From the NCBI GenBank assembly GCA_029880855.1, contig JAOUNS010000015.1, positions 1 through 64,000 of the forward strand: 64,000 nt of DNA, given 5' to 3'. Positions 32,355 to 40,653 of the stretch are shown here, piece by piece. The notes beneath the pieces are model-generated. The model had not been told where the DNA came from. It ran no database searches and saw only the letters and a list, made by a program, of their open reading frames with translations. Made by a program: the position numbers and the translations under genes. Origin of the DNA: Gammaproteobacteria bacterium (GTDB lineage Bacteria > Pseudomonadota > Gammaproteobacteria > UBA6429 > Thiohalophilaceae). Each line of letters begins with the position of its first letter. The first letter of the stretch is position 1.

Positions 32355-33116
32355 ATGTCCCTGACAACAATCTCCTCCCAATACGCCGATAAAAAACCAT
32401 CCTGTCGCATCTGCAAGGCGGGCAGCAGTATCAGTTTTAACTGGTCATATGCAATGGAGGGCAAATCGGCTGATTTGCCCAACAGCAAAGATATTTATAT
32501 CAATCCTGAACCATTAAAGACAGGTGTGCTTTATCAATGTCGCCATTGTCAGTCTTACTGGTATCTGGATGCGGATGAGCAATATATGCATCATGTGGCC
32601 GATTCGAAGGTCGCTCTGGTCCAGGCGTGGAGTCAGAGTGATCTGCGGCTGTCACCACAGCAGCTGGATATCTTGCAGGCGATTGGCAGGACTGCACCGG
32701 ATATTTATGGTAATGGCACGGAGTACAATGAAACCCCGTGTCAGGTCAAGACAACCGATGGCACGCTTTATCCGTTGGCCATTATCTCCATCCAGCAACA
32801 CGCCCCTTATGAGGCATGGCGTAATTGCAAACTCGCAACGGAGATTGCGGAAATATCACCCAGCCCCTATGCCCTGCCCCATGAGGTTCGACTGGCTACC
32901 ACGCAGGCCGAAGAGGTCAGCATGAGTTTTGCGCCGACGCTGGTGCAATTGTCCAATGGCGAGGTGGTGATCCTCAACTGGACCAACAACTTTATCAAAA
33001 AGCCCGCTATCGACAGCAGCAAGACCACACTGAGCGACAAGTCTTTCAACAGGAACAACATGCCGCCGCTGTATCGGCTTGCGGATGAGATCGTCTATTT
33101 CATTGCCGATGCATGA
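32355..33116 (+). CDS. Hypothetical protein with CxxC pair
   Basis: 253 aa from ATG 32355. CRIC (residue ~17) and CRHC (residue ~57) form a probable zinc ribbon. The rest is a mixed domain with LPHEVRLATTQAEEVSMSFA and GEVVILNWTNNF. Frames starting at 32292 are longer but begin in odd sequence. No signal peptide. It might be an immunity or accessory gene for the DUF4157 protein upstream, an inference from position only. Confidence 0.7.
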   Translation: MSLTTISSQYADKKPSCRICKAGSSISFNWSYAMEGKSADLPNSKDIYINPEPLKTGVLYQCRHCQSYWYLDADEQYMHHVADSKVALVQAWSQSDLRLSPQQLDILQAIGRTAPDIYGNGTEYNETPCQVKTTDGTLYPLAIISIQQHAPYEAWRNCKLATEIAEISPSPYALPHEVRLATTQAEEVSMSFAPTLVQLSNGEVVILNWTNNFIKKPAIDSSKTTLSDKSFNRNNMPPLYRLADEIVYFIADA

Positions 33117-33227
33117 CAAGCCGGAGCAGTGTGGTGGCGAAACTTTCGCCCATATTCGAGTTATGAATCGACAGCCGGGCTGTGCCATAATGGCGCTCAC
33201 CATGAAGATCAACACCCGGAGTGTTCC

Positions 33228-33809
33228 ATGCAATCACGCGTACTGATTTCCAGCCTGCTGCTGACCCTGCTGCTACAGGGTTGCGCAACCAACCAGCCCC
33301 AAAAGCAGAAATATTACACCAAGGATGAATACACAAAACTGACTTACTGTGTTCTCCTGGCGGATATTGTGCGGTTTGCCTCCTTTCAAAAGCTGCGCAA
33401 GAAGACTGAAGCAGAGGTAATGGCGAACTATAAAGGTAAAAAGAGTGCCGATATCAGCATCCCTCTTGTTAAAAAAGTGTATAAGGACACTTTCACCAAC
33501 TCCTGGGATTATACGGCCAAGTTTTATGATGCTTGCGGGATGAAGGTGGCGGATCTGACAGCAAACCGGGTCAGGTTTGCCGGTTACTGCCATCAAAACA
33601 CGCTCATTGCAAGCATGGCGACTATTTTCAAGAAACTGGGTGAGCCCAAAGAGAAGATGTACGAGATCTACAAGAATCTTCAGTCCAAAACCCCCATCGA
33701 GATCATTGATCGGGTATATGCGCGAGAATCTGACAAATCAAATATGCATGCCGACAACAAACTGGCGGAATGGAATCTCTGTATGGGTGAAATTTCCGAG
33801 ATGAAATAA
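33228..33809 (+). CDS. Lipoprotein, paralogue 2
   Basis: 193 aa from ATG 33228 (MQSRVLISSLLLTLLLQGC). Lipobox LLQGC at 15-19, then ATNQPQ. Paralogue of 28719-29288, with the same cysteine pattern and SWDYTAKFYDACGMK. Upstream sequence is also related (GTGCCATAATGGCG, ACACCCGGAGTGTTCC), so promoter and gene were duplicated together. Confidence 0.85.
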   Translation: MQSRVLISSLLLTLLLQGCATNQPQKQKYYTKDEYTKLTYCVLLADIVRFASFQKLRKKTEAEVMANYKGKKSADISIPLVKKVYKDTFTNSWDYTAKFYDACGMKVADLTANRVRFAGYCHQNTLIASMATIFKKLGEPKEKMYEIYKNLQSKTPIEIIDRVYARESDKSNMHADNKLAEWNLCMGEISEMK

Positions 33810-33814
33810 ACCGG

Positions 33815-33852
33815 CAATACTGCTGTGTCACAGGACGAACACAGCAGTATTG
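33815..33852. terminator. Intrinsic terminator-like hairpin between convergent genes
   Basis: Perfect 14-bp stem CAATACTGCTGTGT / ACACAGCAGTATTG with a 10-nt loop, between the stop codons of paralogue 2 and the - strand carboxykinase-like gene. No long T-run, so function as a terminator is likely but not certain. Confidence 0.7.
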
Positions 33853-33873
33853 ACTGCGACTGATGTTGTCCGA

Positions 33874-36800
33874 TTAAGCTCTCTGCCGGTGTACCCAATC
33901 AGCGCCCGGTGTACCCTGTAACCCGGCCAGATACTCATCACTGTTGACCCGTTCAATCATCATGGCCGCTTCGGCTATGCGTTTCTCCAGATCAGTTCGC
34001 TTTTCTGTTTCACCCGGCAGGATTTCGTCCAGTTTGGCTTGCAGGTAGTCATGATTGGTCCGCCACAGTTCGGCATCACGCACCTGTTTGTTGATCAGGC
34101 GTTCCTTGTACCAGTCGCTTTGCAGCAGATAGTCACGCTGGAACATGGCGCGGATGGACGGATCGTCGATGGTTTTGCCTTCGTATGTCCCTTCCGCCAT
34201 GATGTACAGCAGTGCCTTCAATGGCGGGCAGGCATCTTCCACACTGCTGCTGTCAATGTAGCCCCGCGCCACGTTTTGCTGCGCCTCGGTGATGTTGTTA
34301 ATTCCGTCTACATAGGCTTCCATGTCCTGGATCTCCGGTTTCAACATGGCCTCATCAAACACAATGGTCGGTGTATCAAATATTTTTCCGAAATAGGCAT
34401 GCACAAATTCTTCGGTAATGCGGTAACCCAGACGGCCGGCGAGGATCTGTTTGCCGTTATATTCAAAGTCGTTGAGTTTTTCCAGATAGCCGTTTTCAAT
34501 CAGGAAGGCCGGATCACGATCGGCATGGGGCAGGCGACACCATATCTCCGGAATCAACATGCTGATGTCATGATCGATACGGCGACGATGGCCGATATAG
34601 CCGGCGGCCGATGAAAAACCGTCATGCCCACAAAGGATAAAGGCGACCAGGGCATTATTCAGATCGGCGGTGCTTTCCAGCGCATTGAACGGCCCCTTGG
34701 TCAACGCACCTTCAGAACCGGCACCGGTGGTTGAGGGTGACTTGCCGGTCAGACTGCAGATCAGATCCATAAACAGTTCCGGCAGTTCCTGATAGTGGAT
34801 CGGGTTGTAGACCGCCAGCGGCCGGATACCCCGCGCCTTGTCGACGGGATTGTTGCGTCGTCCCTGTAACACGGCATCCACCGGGAAGTAGACCGGATCG
34901 GCCTGTTGCAGATCCCGTGACAGGCGTGTGCAGACTACCGCCAGATAGTAATCTTTGGGATTAGACAGGTCAGGTCGCAATTGCAGGTAACGCACATTGG
35001 GCGAGGGCTTGCCGTTGACCAGACGGGGATGGGCCGAAGAAACAAAGTAACTGTCCATCTCGCCTGCCGCCGCTTCGGTGATCAGGTTGCGCATGGGCGG
35101 TGTGAAATGCTCAAAGTTCACCACATCATTCAGCAGCTCATTGGCATCATCCGGCGTGAGCGGTTCAAAGTTGGAGATAAAGTTTTCGTCCTGCGCCAGA
35201 TCAAACTCGGTCTGTTTGTCCATACCGCGATGAATCGCATCATCGGGACGCTGGAACAGCCGCGACTCGCAATTCTTCACCAGTTTGATGCTGCGCCCCG
35301 TGTAGTATTCGTTCAGGCCCTGCACAGCTTCTGCGGGTACAACGGTGGAACAGGAGATATCATCTTCCATCTGTACCTTGCCGGCGGCCACAAAGTCCTG
35401 CCGCAGTTTAAAGATGCGCCAGGTGCCGTCGCTGTGAGTACCGACTCGCAAATAACTGGCCTGCATCTTGCGGCCCTTGAACTTGAGTTCATGACCCGGC
35501 ATGCCGTTTACTTCATCCACTGAAAAATGCTGCCGCCACTTGTCGCCCCATGATTGTTGGTAGAAGCGCTTGATCAAATAGACCAGCGCCAGAATGCGGG
35601 TGGGAATGCCTTCCAGCCACTGATTGTATTCATCGGTATATTCATGAGCCGAAGGGGTCAACAGTTTGATCACCGAACCCAGGGTACGCTCACTGCTCAA
35701 CAAACTGCGTTCGTCCTCGCGTTCGGGATCACGGAAGCGCCGGCTGTAGTCGTAATTGAAGATGGCTTCCACATCATTGAAATCTGTTTCCAGATCATCC
35801 ACAAAGATTGAACCGGAGATCATCAGATCCTGAATGGACTTGGAGATTTCCGATTTGCCGCCGCCGGATACGGTACTGGGTTTATGACAGAAAGTGCCGT
35901 CGGCAAAGGTGCCGATCAGGCGCCAGCTGGGTGCGGCATGGTGTTTTTCCATGTGCACACGGAAACCGCTGGGATAAACATACGTATGGGTGGCATGCAG
36001 CTTGATGGTCTGCTGCTTGCCGCGATGTTCCCAGCTCAGGCTCATCTGCTGCATGTCGATGCGGGTATCCTGCGGGATATAAACGATGTCGCCATATTGT
36101 TTATCCACTGCATAGCCTTCCGGTTGCAGGGCAATGGCATCACCCAGTTGAGTGCTGAGGGTTTCAAAGGTCTGGCCGCCGGTGACATAGATCTGATCCG
36201 GCAAGTAAACTTCACCCAGATTAAAACGCGGGAAGGCCAGCGCACCGCCGGCATGTTCCTCTTCACAGCCGCCGAACAAATTGGCGGAATAACTGATTTG
36301 TGACTTGATCTCTTTCTTGCTGTAGCCGAAATAGTTATCGGCGATCACCGTCACAATCACACCGCTCATGTCACGGCACACCACTTTAAAGGCCTGACCG
36401 TCGTTATACAGTTCGTCCTCTGTTTGCCAGCACATACCGTCCTTGCGTTGACGCTCAGTCGCCGCATCATAGTGCGGCAGGCCCAGCGATTTTTTGGTCA
36501 GCGTGGTCAGGTGCGGCGCGAGGATCACGCAGCCGCTGTGACCGGTCCAGTGATGAATATCCAGCGCGGCATCATTCTCCGGCAGGAAGGGATCACCGCC
36601 GTTACCAAAAATGGTTTCCACAAAATCGAGATTGGCTGTCAGGCTGCCCGGCACAAAGAAACGCACTTCCAGGGATTTCTCCGGCAACATGCCTTTTACT
36701 TCCGGTTGCACGACCGGACGCAACAGCAGGGATACCCAGATATCCACCGGATGCTCCGTACCGCTGGTGATAGGCAGGCGCATCAAGTCAGAGGGTGGCT

Positions 36801-37329
36801 GCAGGGCCTGTTCCAGCAATTTGGCATAAGTCGCCACCGGTACGGCACGTTTGTCCGCCGGGACCGGCAACCCGCCCTCCACGATGTGAAAGACACCCTG
36901 GGTGGTGCGACGATCACTCTTCGGATTGTGCAAGACTCCCTGTTTGACCCGGTAGGACTCCAGCAGGGGTGATTTATGGTGGTTGCCGGCAAACGGCAGA
37001 GACATCTCCCGCGCCAGGCCGGGTTGTAACAGGGCAAAGGTTTCACCGGGCAGGTTGATGTCGGCCGCAACCCCGTTGCGCTGGAAATAGCCGTTGAGGA
37101 AATCCTGGATGCGCCGATCCGCCGGACAGCGGTAGTCCGCCAGCAGCCGTCGATGTTGGCCGTAATTTTTTAACAGGCTGTCTGCCACGCTCAAATAACT
37201 GCGGTCGGTATTCATCTGGCAGGGGTGGCCCAGGGCCGCCAGTTGCAGGCAAATGTGTTGTAATTTGAGTCGGCGTTTATCAACGGCTCGACGTTCGGGC
37301 CGGGAATAGGTGTGCGTGATAGTCGACAA
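33874..37329 (-). CDS. Large protein, probable PPi-type PEP carboxykinase
   Basis: 1151 aa, soluble. No signal peptide. Motifs I associate with PPi-PEPCK (Entamoeba, Propionibacterium, ~1100 aa): VKQGVLHNPKSDRRTTQGVF, DNYFGYSKKEIKSQISYSAN, STVSGGGKSEISKSI and LTGKSPSTTGAGSEGALTKG. This enzyme converts oxaloacetate plus PPi to PEP plus Pi, linking anaplerosis to PPi use. The call is from memory of the family; a GTP/ATP-type PEPCK would be about half this size. Transcribed alone; upstream 390 bp has no other gene. Confidence 0.6.
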   Translation of the reverse strand: MSTITHTYSRPERRAVDKRRLKLQHICLQLAALGHPCQMNTDRSYLSVADSLLKNYGQHRRLLADYRCPADRRIQDFLNGYFQRNGVAADINLPGETFALLQPGLAREMSLPFAGNHHKSPLLESYRVKQGVLHNPKSDRRTTQGVFHIVEGGLPVPADKRAVPVATYAKLLEQALQPPSDLMRLPITSGTEHPVDIWVSLLLRPVVQPEVKGMLPEKSLEVRFFVPGSLTANLDFVETIFGNGGDPFLPENDAALDIHHWTGHSGCVILAPHLTTLTKKSLGLPHYDAATERQRKDGMCWQTEDELYNDGQAFKVVCRDMSGVIVTVIADNYFGYSKKEIKSQISYSANLFGGCEEEHAGGALAFPRFNLGEVYLPDQIYVTGGQTFETLSTQLGDAIALQPEGYAVDKQYGDIVYIPQDTRIDMQQMSLSWEHRGKQQTIKLHATHTYVYPSGFRVHMEKHHAAPSWRLIGTFADGTFCHKPSTVSGGGKSEISKSIQDLMISGSIFVDDLETDFNDVEAIFNYDYSRRFRDPEREDERSLLSSERTLGSVIKLLTPSAHEYTDEYNQWLEGIPTRILALVYLIKRFYQQSWGDKWRQHFSVDEVNGMPGHELKFKGRKMQASYLRVGTHSDGTWRIFKLRQDFVAAGKVQMEDDISCSTVVPAEAVQGLNEYYTGRSIKLVKNCESRLFQRPDDAIHRGMDKQTEFDLAQDENFISNFEPLTPDDANELLNDVVNFEHFTPPMRNLITEAAAGEMDSYFVSSAHPRLVNGKPSPNVRYLQLRPDLSNPKDYYLAVVCTRLSRDLQQADPVYFPVDAVLQGRRNNPVDKARGIRPLAVYNPIHYQELPELFMDLICSLTGKSPSTTGAGSEGALTKGPFNALESTADLNNALVAFILCGHDGFSSAAGYIGHRRRIDHDISMLIPEIWCRLPHADRDPAFLIENGYLEKLNDFEYNGKQILAGRLGYRITEEFVHAYFGKIFDTPTIVFDEAMLKPEIQDMEAYVDGINNITEAQQNVARGYIDSSSVEDACPPLKALLYIMAEGTYEGKTIDDPSIRAMFQRDYLLQSDWYKERLINKQVRDAELWRTNHDYLQAKLDEILPGETEKRTDLEKRIAEAAMMIERVNSDEYLAGLQGTPGADWVHRQRA

Positions 37330-37720
37330 GGTAATCTCTCTTTACGGCTGTTTCATTCTGTCCGGAATGGTTAAAGTCTGTGCAATTCTTCACATCGGGC
37401 CGAACAATATACCATCCACGTTTCGGTTCGGCCATGTCAGATGAACTTCAGCAGCAGTGCGTGGTTATTTATTTGTCCATGAATCAATAGTAATATTTTC
37501 TAATATACTAAAACGCTAAACTCATCTTCACGCACTCTTGTGTCGCTGTCACAATGAGCGTCCCTCGTTGCACAGGTTTTGTCCCCCCGGATTTGATTTT
37601 ATACGTGTTTCTTTTACAGAGATGCCACAGCTGTTGAATCAATGCTGATATCTATCCGCATGTTTCATTTATGAAGCAATTCCACTATCCTGCCTGTATA
37701 TAAGATCCAGGACATTTCGG
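37330..37720. other. 391-bp upstream region between divergent genes
   Basis: Must hold the promoters of the large - strand gene and the + strand lipoprotein. AT-rich around 37480-37510 (TAATATTTTCTAATATACTA). No operator resolved by eye. Confidence 0.5.
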
Positions 37721-38533
37721 ATGCACAGCAAATTTATTTTCATTCTCGCCCTGTTGACTATCCTGTTTGGCAGTGGATGTTCCACCATTTCCAAAAAATC
37801 GGATTTTGTGAATGTTTTCATTAACTCGATCCCGGAGGGCGGCAAGGTCCGATACGATGGCAAGATCTACACCACACCGGCCAACATCCCGATCAAGCGC
37901 GGACATGACAACATTATTTTGCGCGTGGAAAAAGAGGGCTATGAATCCGCGAGCGTTACACTGAAGCGTGCCTATGATCTGCATGCCATGGCCGCAGACT
38001 GCGCGATTCCGCTGATCAATCTGGTCACTTGTCCCATCGGCCTGAATGATGGTTTCTCATCCGGCCGGGCCTATACGGTCGAACCCAGGAGTGTCACGCT
38101 GGAGCTGGTCCGCGATCTCAGCAAAGAGCGGGAACAACGTGCACAACAACAGGCCGCCAACCTGCTCAGGGTGGAAACCCGTTTTATCAACAAGTCATGG
38201 TTTCCACTGGAAAAGCATGAGATGACCGTGGCCTGCGTGGATGAAGCGCTGGAAAACCTGTCCAAGGGCACCCACTTCCGGTTTTTGGAAAAGGACAGCA
38301 AACTGCAAGTCAGCGAGACCGATAATGTGGGAACGATTACCTTTTATATTGATCTGATCGAGACCGCCCAGTTGGTCAAACTCAAGGTGGTGATTCAAAC
38401 CGCCGACGGCACCACCTATATCGCCAATGCCAGAGAATCCATCCAGGGTAAAAGCCGCGCCGAGATCTACAACGCCTTCGAAAAGGTCGGCGTAGTGGTC
38501 GCCAAGGATATCACCGAGCAGGTATCCAGGTAA
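37721..38533 (+). CDS. PEGA-like lipoprotein
   Basis: 270 aa. Lipobox FGSGC at residues ~17-21, after a type II signal peptide. Residues 35-75 (INSIPEGGKVRYDGKIYTTP, then NIILRVEKEGYE) are a PEGA-like repeat. A coiled or Gln-rich linker SKEREQRAQQQAAN precedes a second domain of about 120 residues. Likely attached to the outer membrane, facing the periplasm; role unknown. Confidence 0.8.
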   Translation: MHSKFIFILALLTILFGSGCSTISKKSDFVNVFINSIPEGGKVRYDGKIYTTPANIPIKRGHDNIILRVEKEGYESASVTLKRAYDLHAMAADCAIPLINLVTCPIGLNDGFSSGRAYTVEPRSVTLELVRDLSKEREQRAQQQAANLLRVETRFINKSWFPLEKHEMTVACVDEALENLSKGTHFRFLEKDSKLQVSETDNVGTITFYIDLIETAQLVKLKVVIQTADGTTYIANARESIQGKSRAEIYNAFEKVGVVVAKDITEQVSR

Positions 38534-38601
38534 TCCATGTCTGATTTCATTAATTACAGGTATGACCGGATACCCGCCGCATCTTGTATTTGTTCTCGGC
38601 C

Positions 38602-39801
38602 TTAAAAGCCGGCTATTACCGGTAGCAACAAACCAAGACCTTTTGGCGGTACCTTTACCGGTTGCAGATCAAACATTTTGTAAGCCGGTGACGGGATAGT
38701 ACACTTCTGTGGATCTTTCGATGCTTTCCAGTTCTTGCCTGTCCCGCCGGTAAAGCACTCATCTTTTTGATCTTCATGCAACACCTGTGTGCACGAGCAC
38801 CGCCATCTGGCATACCAGACCTCTTCGTTCGGATAGCCCAATGGCGCAAGTGTATTCACAAAGGGATTATTCACCCCTTTATCTGCCGGATGATGGGCAA
38901 ACTCACCGACATTATTAAACAACCCTTTCGGAGTCAGATTTGCATATCGTGTCGCCCCGCCACCACAGTCATCGTCGCACATGCCCGGTTCATTCTCACA
39001 AGCGCCGGCGGTGATATACTGATGGTGCTTGCCGGCAGATGCATAGATAACAGGTGACGGTCGCTGTGCCATTTTACCCCAATAAGTACTGCGGGGACCG
39101 GTCCACTCTATTTCCGGGTCAGTCGCAACCCTTCTGTCGGTACTGTTCCACAAACTCAGTGCATCAATACGCCAAACAACACCATCATCACTGAGCAGTT
39201 CAATATTGCCGCTTTGTGTGTCGCCGTAGTGATAGTCGGTACATACCACACTGCCCCGATAGCCACCGTCCAACCGATACAGAAATCCATAATTAACTTT
39301 AATTCGCCGCGGCCAGTCCTGCCCATCCACTACACGAACCTGAAACAGTGTAACCGGCTCGAAGGATTGCAAACTGTTATCGTTGACATTGTTCTTGCAG
39401 GTTGTTTTTTTTACAAACTTGCATGCTTCGTTAACCGAATTGATTTCACAACCAATAATACCTGCCGCAGCGCAACAGGCTGCATACACAATATCACTGG
39501 CTGTTTCGGTGATCACATTGCATTTTGGTGATTTATCATTTTCATGCTCGTCAAATATGAAGTAAGGTCGCCATGTATCGGCCAACCTGTTTTCATAATC
39601 ATCAATCAGTCCATCATTATCTTTATCGAGTTCCGGACTGTCTGTCAGACTCATATAAATTGATGATGGCAAAGTGATGGTTCTGTAACTTTCAGCAAGC
39701 GTTGCTGAAGACAGATTTTCACTGCAGATGAACAATAAAAATATACAGCTGCTGATAATCCTGCAAACTCGATATGATTTGCCTTTGTACAAGTATCCCA
39801 T
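38602..39801 (-). CDS. Exported calcium-binding-like protein
   Basis: 399 aa from ATG 39801, behind AGGAGGAGATGCT. Signal peptide around residues 12-32 (IISSCIFLLFICSENLSSA). Just after, DKDNDGLIDDYENRLADTW is a dockerin/EF-hand-like calcium loop. Many cysteines are present (AACCAAAG, TTCKNN, CENEPGMCDDDC, RCSCTQ), hinting at a disulfide-rich envelope protein. Family not known. Confidence 0.75.
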   Translation of the reverse strand: MGYLYKGKSYRVCRIISSCIFLLFICSENLSSATLAESYRTITLPSSIYMSLTDSPELDKDNDGLIDDYENRLADTWRPYFIFDEHENDKSPKCNVITETASDIVYAACCAAAGIIGCEINSVNEACKFVKKTTCKNNVNDNSLQSFEPVTLFQVRVVDGQDWPRRIKVNYGFLYRLDGGYRGSVVCTDYHYGDTQSGNIELLSDDGVVWRIDALSLWNSTDRRVATDPEIEWTGPRSTYWGKMAQRPSPVIYASAGKHHQYITAGACENEPGMCDDDCGGGATRYANLTPKGLFNNVGEFAHHPADKGVNNPFVNTLAPLGYPNEEVWYARWRCSCTQVLHEDQKDECFTGGTGKNWKASKDPQKCTIPSPAYKMFDLQPVKVPPKGLGLLLPVIAGF

Positions 39802-39928
39802 AGCATCTCCTCCTGTCCGGCAGTCTAAACGGCAAACCCTGCCTGGCATTGGTCGCAAATCACGTATTCCAGACGACTGAGAATAAAGCGGATTTATAGC
39901 AACTTTTTAACCAATGCAGGCTCCCTCA

Positions 39929-40330
39929 TCAGAATATTCCAATCCAGGCACCCCACAGGTTTACGGTTTGTGTCTTGCTTGCATCACAGGAGGGGACATT
40001 ATCCAGCTGCAGGTTTTTACCGGAAAGAAGCAAAGTGATAACTGTGTTATACGCATTTCTGAAATTTGCCATATTGTGTATAAATACACCATCCATCCTG
40101 CCTGACCGGACAACAATCCATCTATCCTTCGGCGTTTTATCATTACCGCAGATTGACTGAGAAACCTTGAACCTGAATGTGGCATGATACACACCGGCCT
40201 TTTCCATATATTCACTTGTTGTGCCGACAAAAGCGACCTTGCCAAAAATGGTTTCAGCAAAGACGATCTTCGGGGAAGCGCTGATATATAACAGTAGTGA
40301 AAGTGAAAGATAAACCAGAATACGTTTCAT
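39929..40330 (-). CDS. Exported hypothetical protein
   Basis: 133 aa with signal peptide (LVYLSLSLLLYISASPKIVFA). Mature domain is beta-rich: GKVAFVGTTSEYMEKAGVYH and RFKVSQSICGND, two cysteines that could pair with VPSCDASK. Upstream contains AAGGAGGTCGTT. Neighbour on the same strand is the 399-aa protein; a shared operon is possible (127-nt gap). Confidence 0.75.
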   Translation of the reverse strand: MKRILVYLSLSLLLYISASPKIVFAETIFGKVAFVGTTSEYMEKAGVYHATFRFKVSQSICGNDKTPKDRWIVVRSGRMDGVFIHNMANFRNAYNTVITLLLSGKNLQLDNVPSCDASKTQTVNLWGAWIGIF

Positions 40331-40653
40331 AACGACCTCCTTGGTGGTTATTGAAAATAACCTGCTCCTGATTTAAAGATTAGGCAGCACCTGTTTGTCC
40401 GTCAATGCGCATGAAAAATATATTTTCATGCGCCATTTTTTTGCTCATGGCAAACCTGCACAACCGCTGAAAGAAATTACAAATATTTACAAACCAATAA
40501 TTTACAGTAAGGATATAAATGAATTACTCAATATGAAGCCATGCCGGCGCAAACACCATATTCAAAAATATTCAGGGTTATAAATAAAATATTTCCTACT
40601 CAAACACTGATATATTTGGCGCCCGGTGAGATATAACGCAATTCCAATGTTAA
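40331..40653. other. 323-bp intergenic region with a strong palindrome
   Basis: Holds the 11-bp hairpin at 40407-40433. A 62-codon + frame at 40395 crosses this hairpin and is not believable as a gene. Confidence 0.5.
40407..40441 (+). terminator. Intrinsic terminator-like hairpin (+ strand)
   Basis: Stem GCGCATGAAAA / TTTTCATGCGC with a 5-nt loop (ATATA), then CATTTTTTT. It would terminate + strand transcripts, yet the flanking genes run on the - strand, so which RNA it ends is unclear. Confidence 0.65.

Noticed and set aside
34039-36972. Several long + strand frames opposite the large - strand gene
   Set aside because: They are antisense shadows of the carboxykinase-like frame, with no ribosome sites or family motifs.
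40395-40583. 62-codon + frame near the terminator-like hairpin
   Set aside because: It crosses the hairpin and has no ribosome site.
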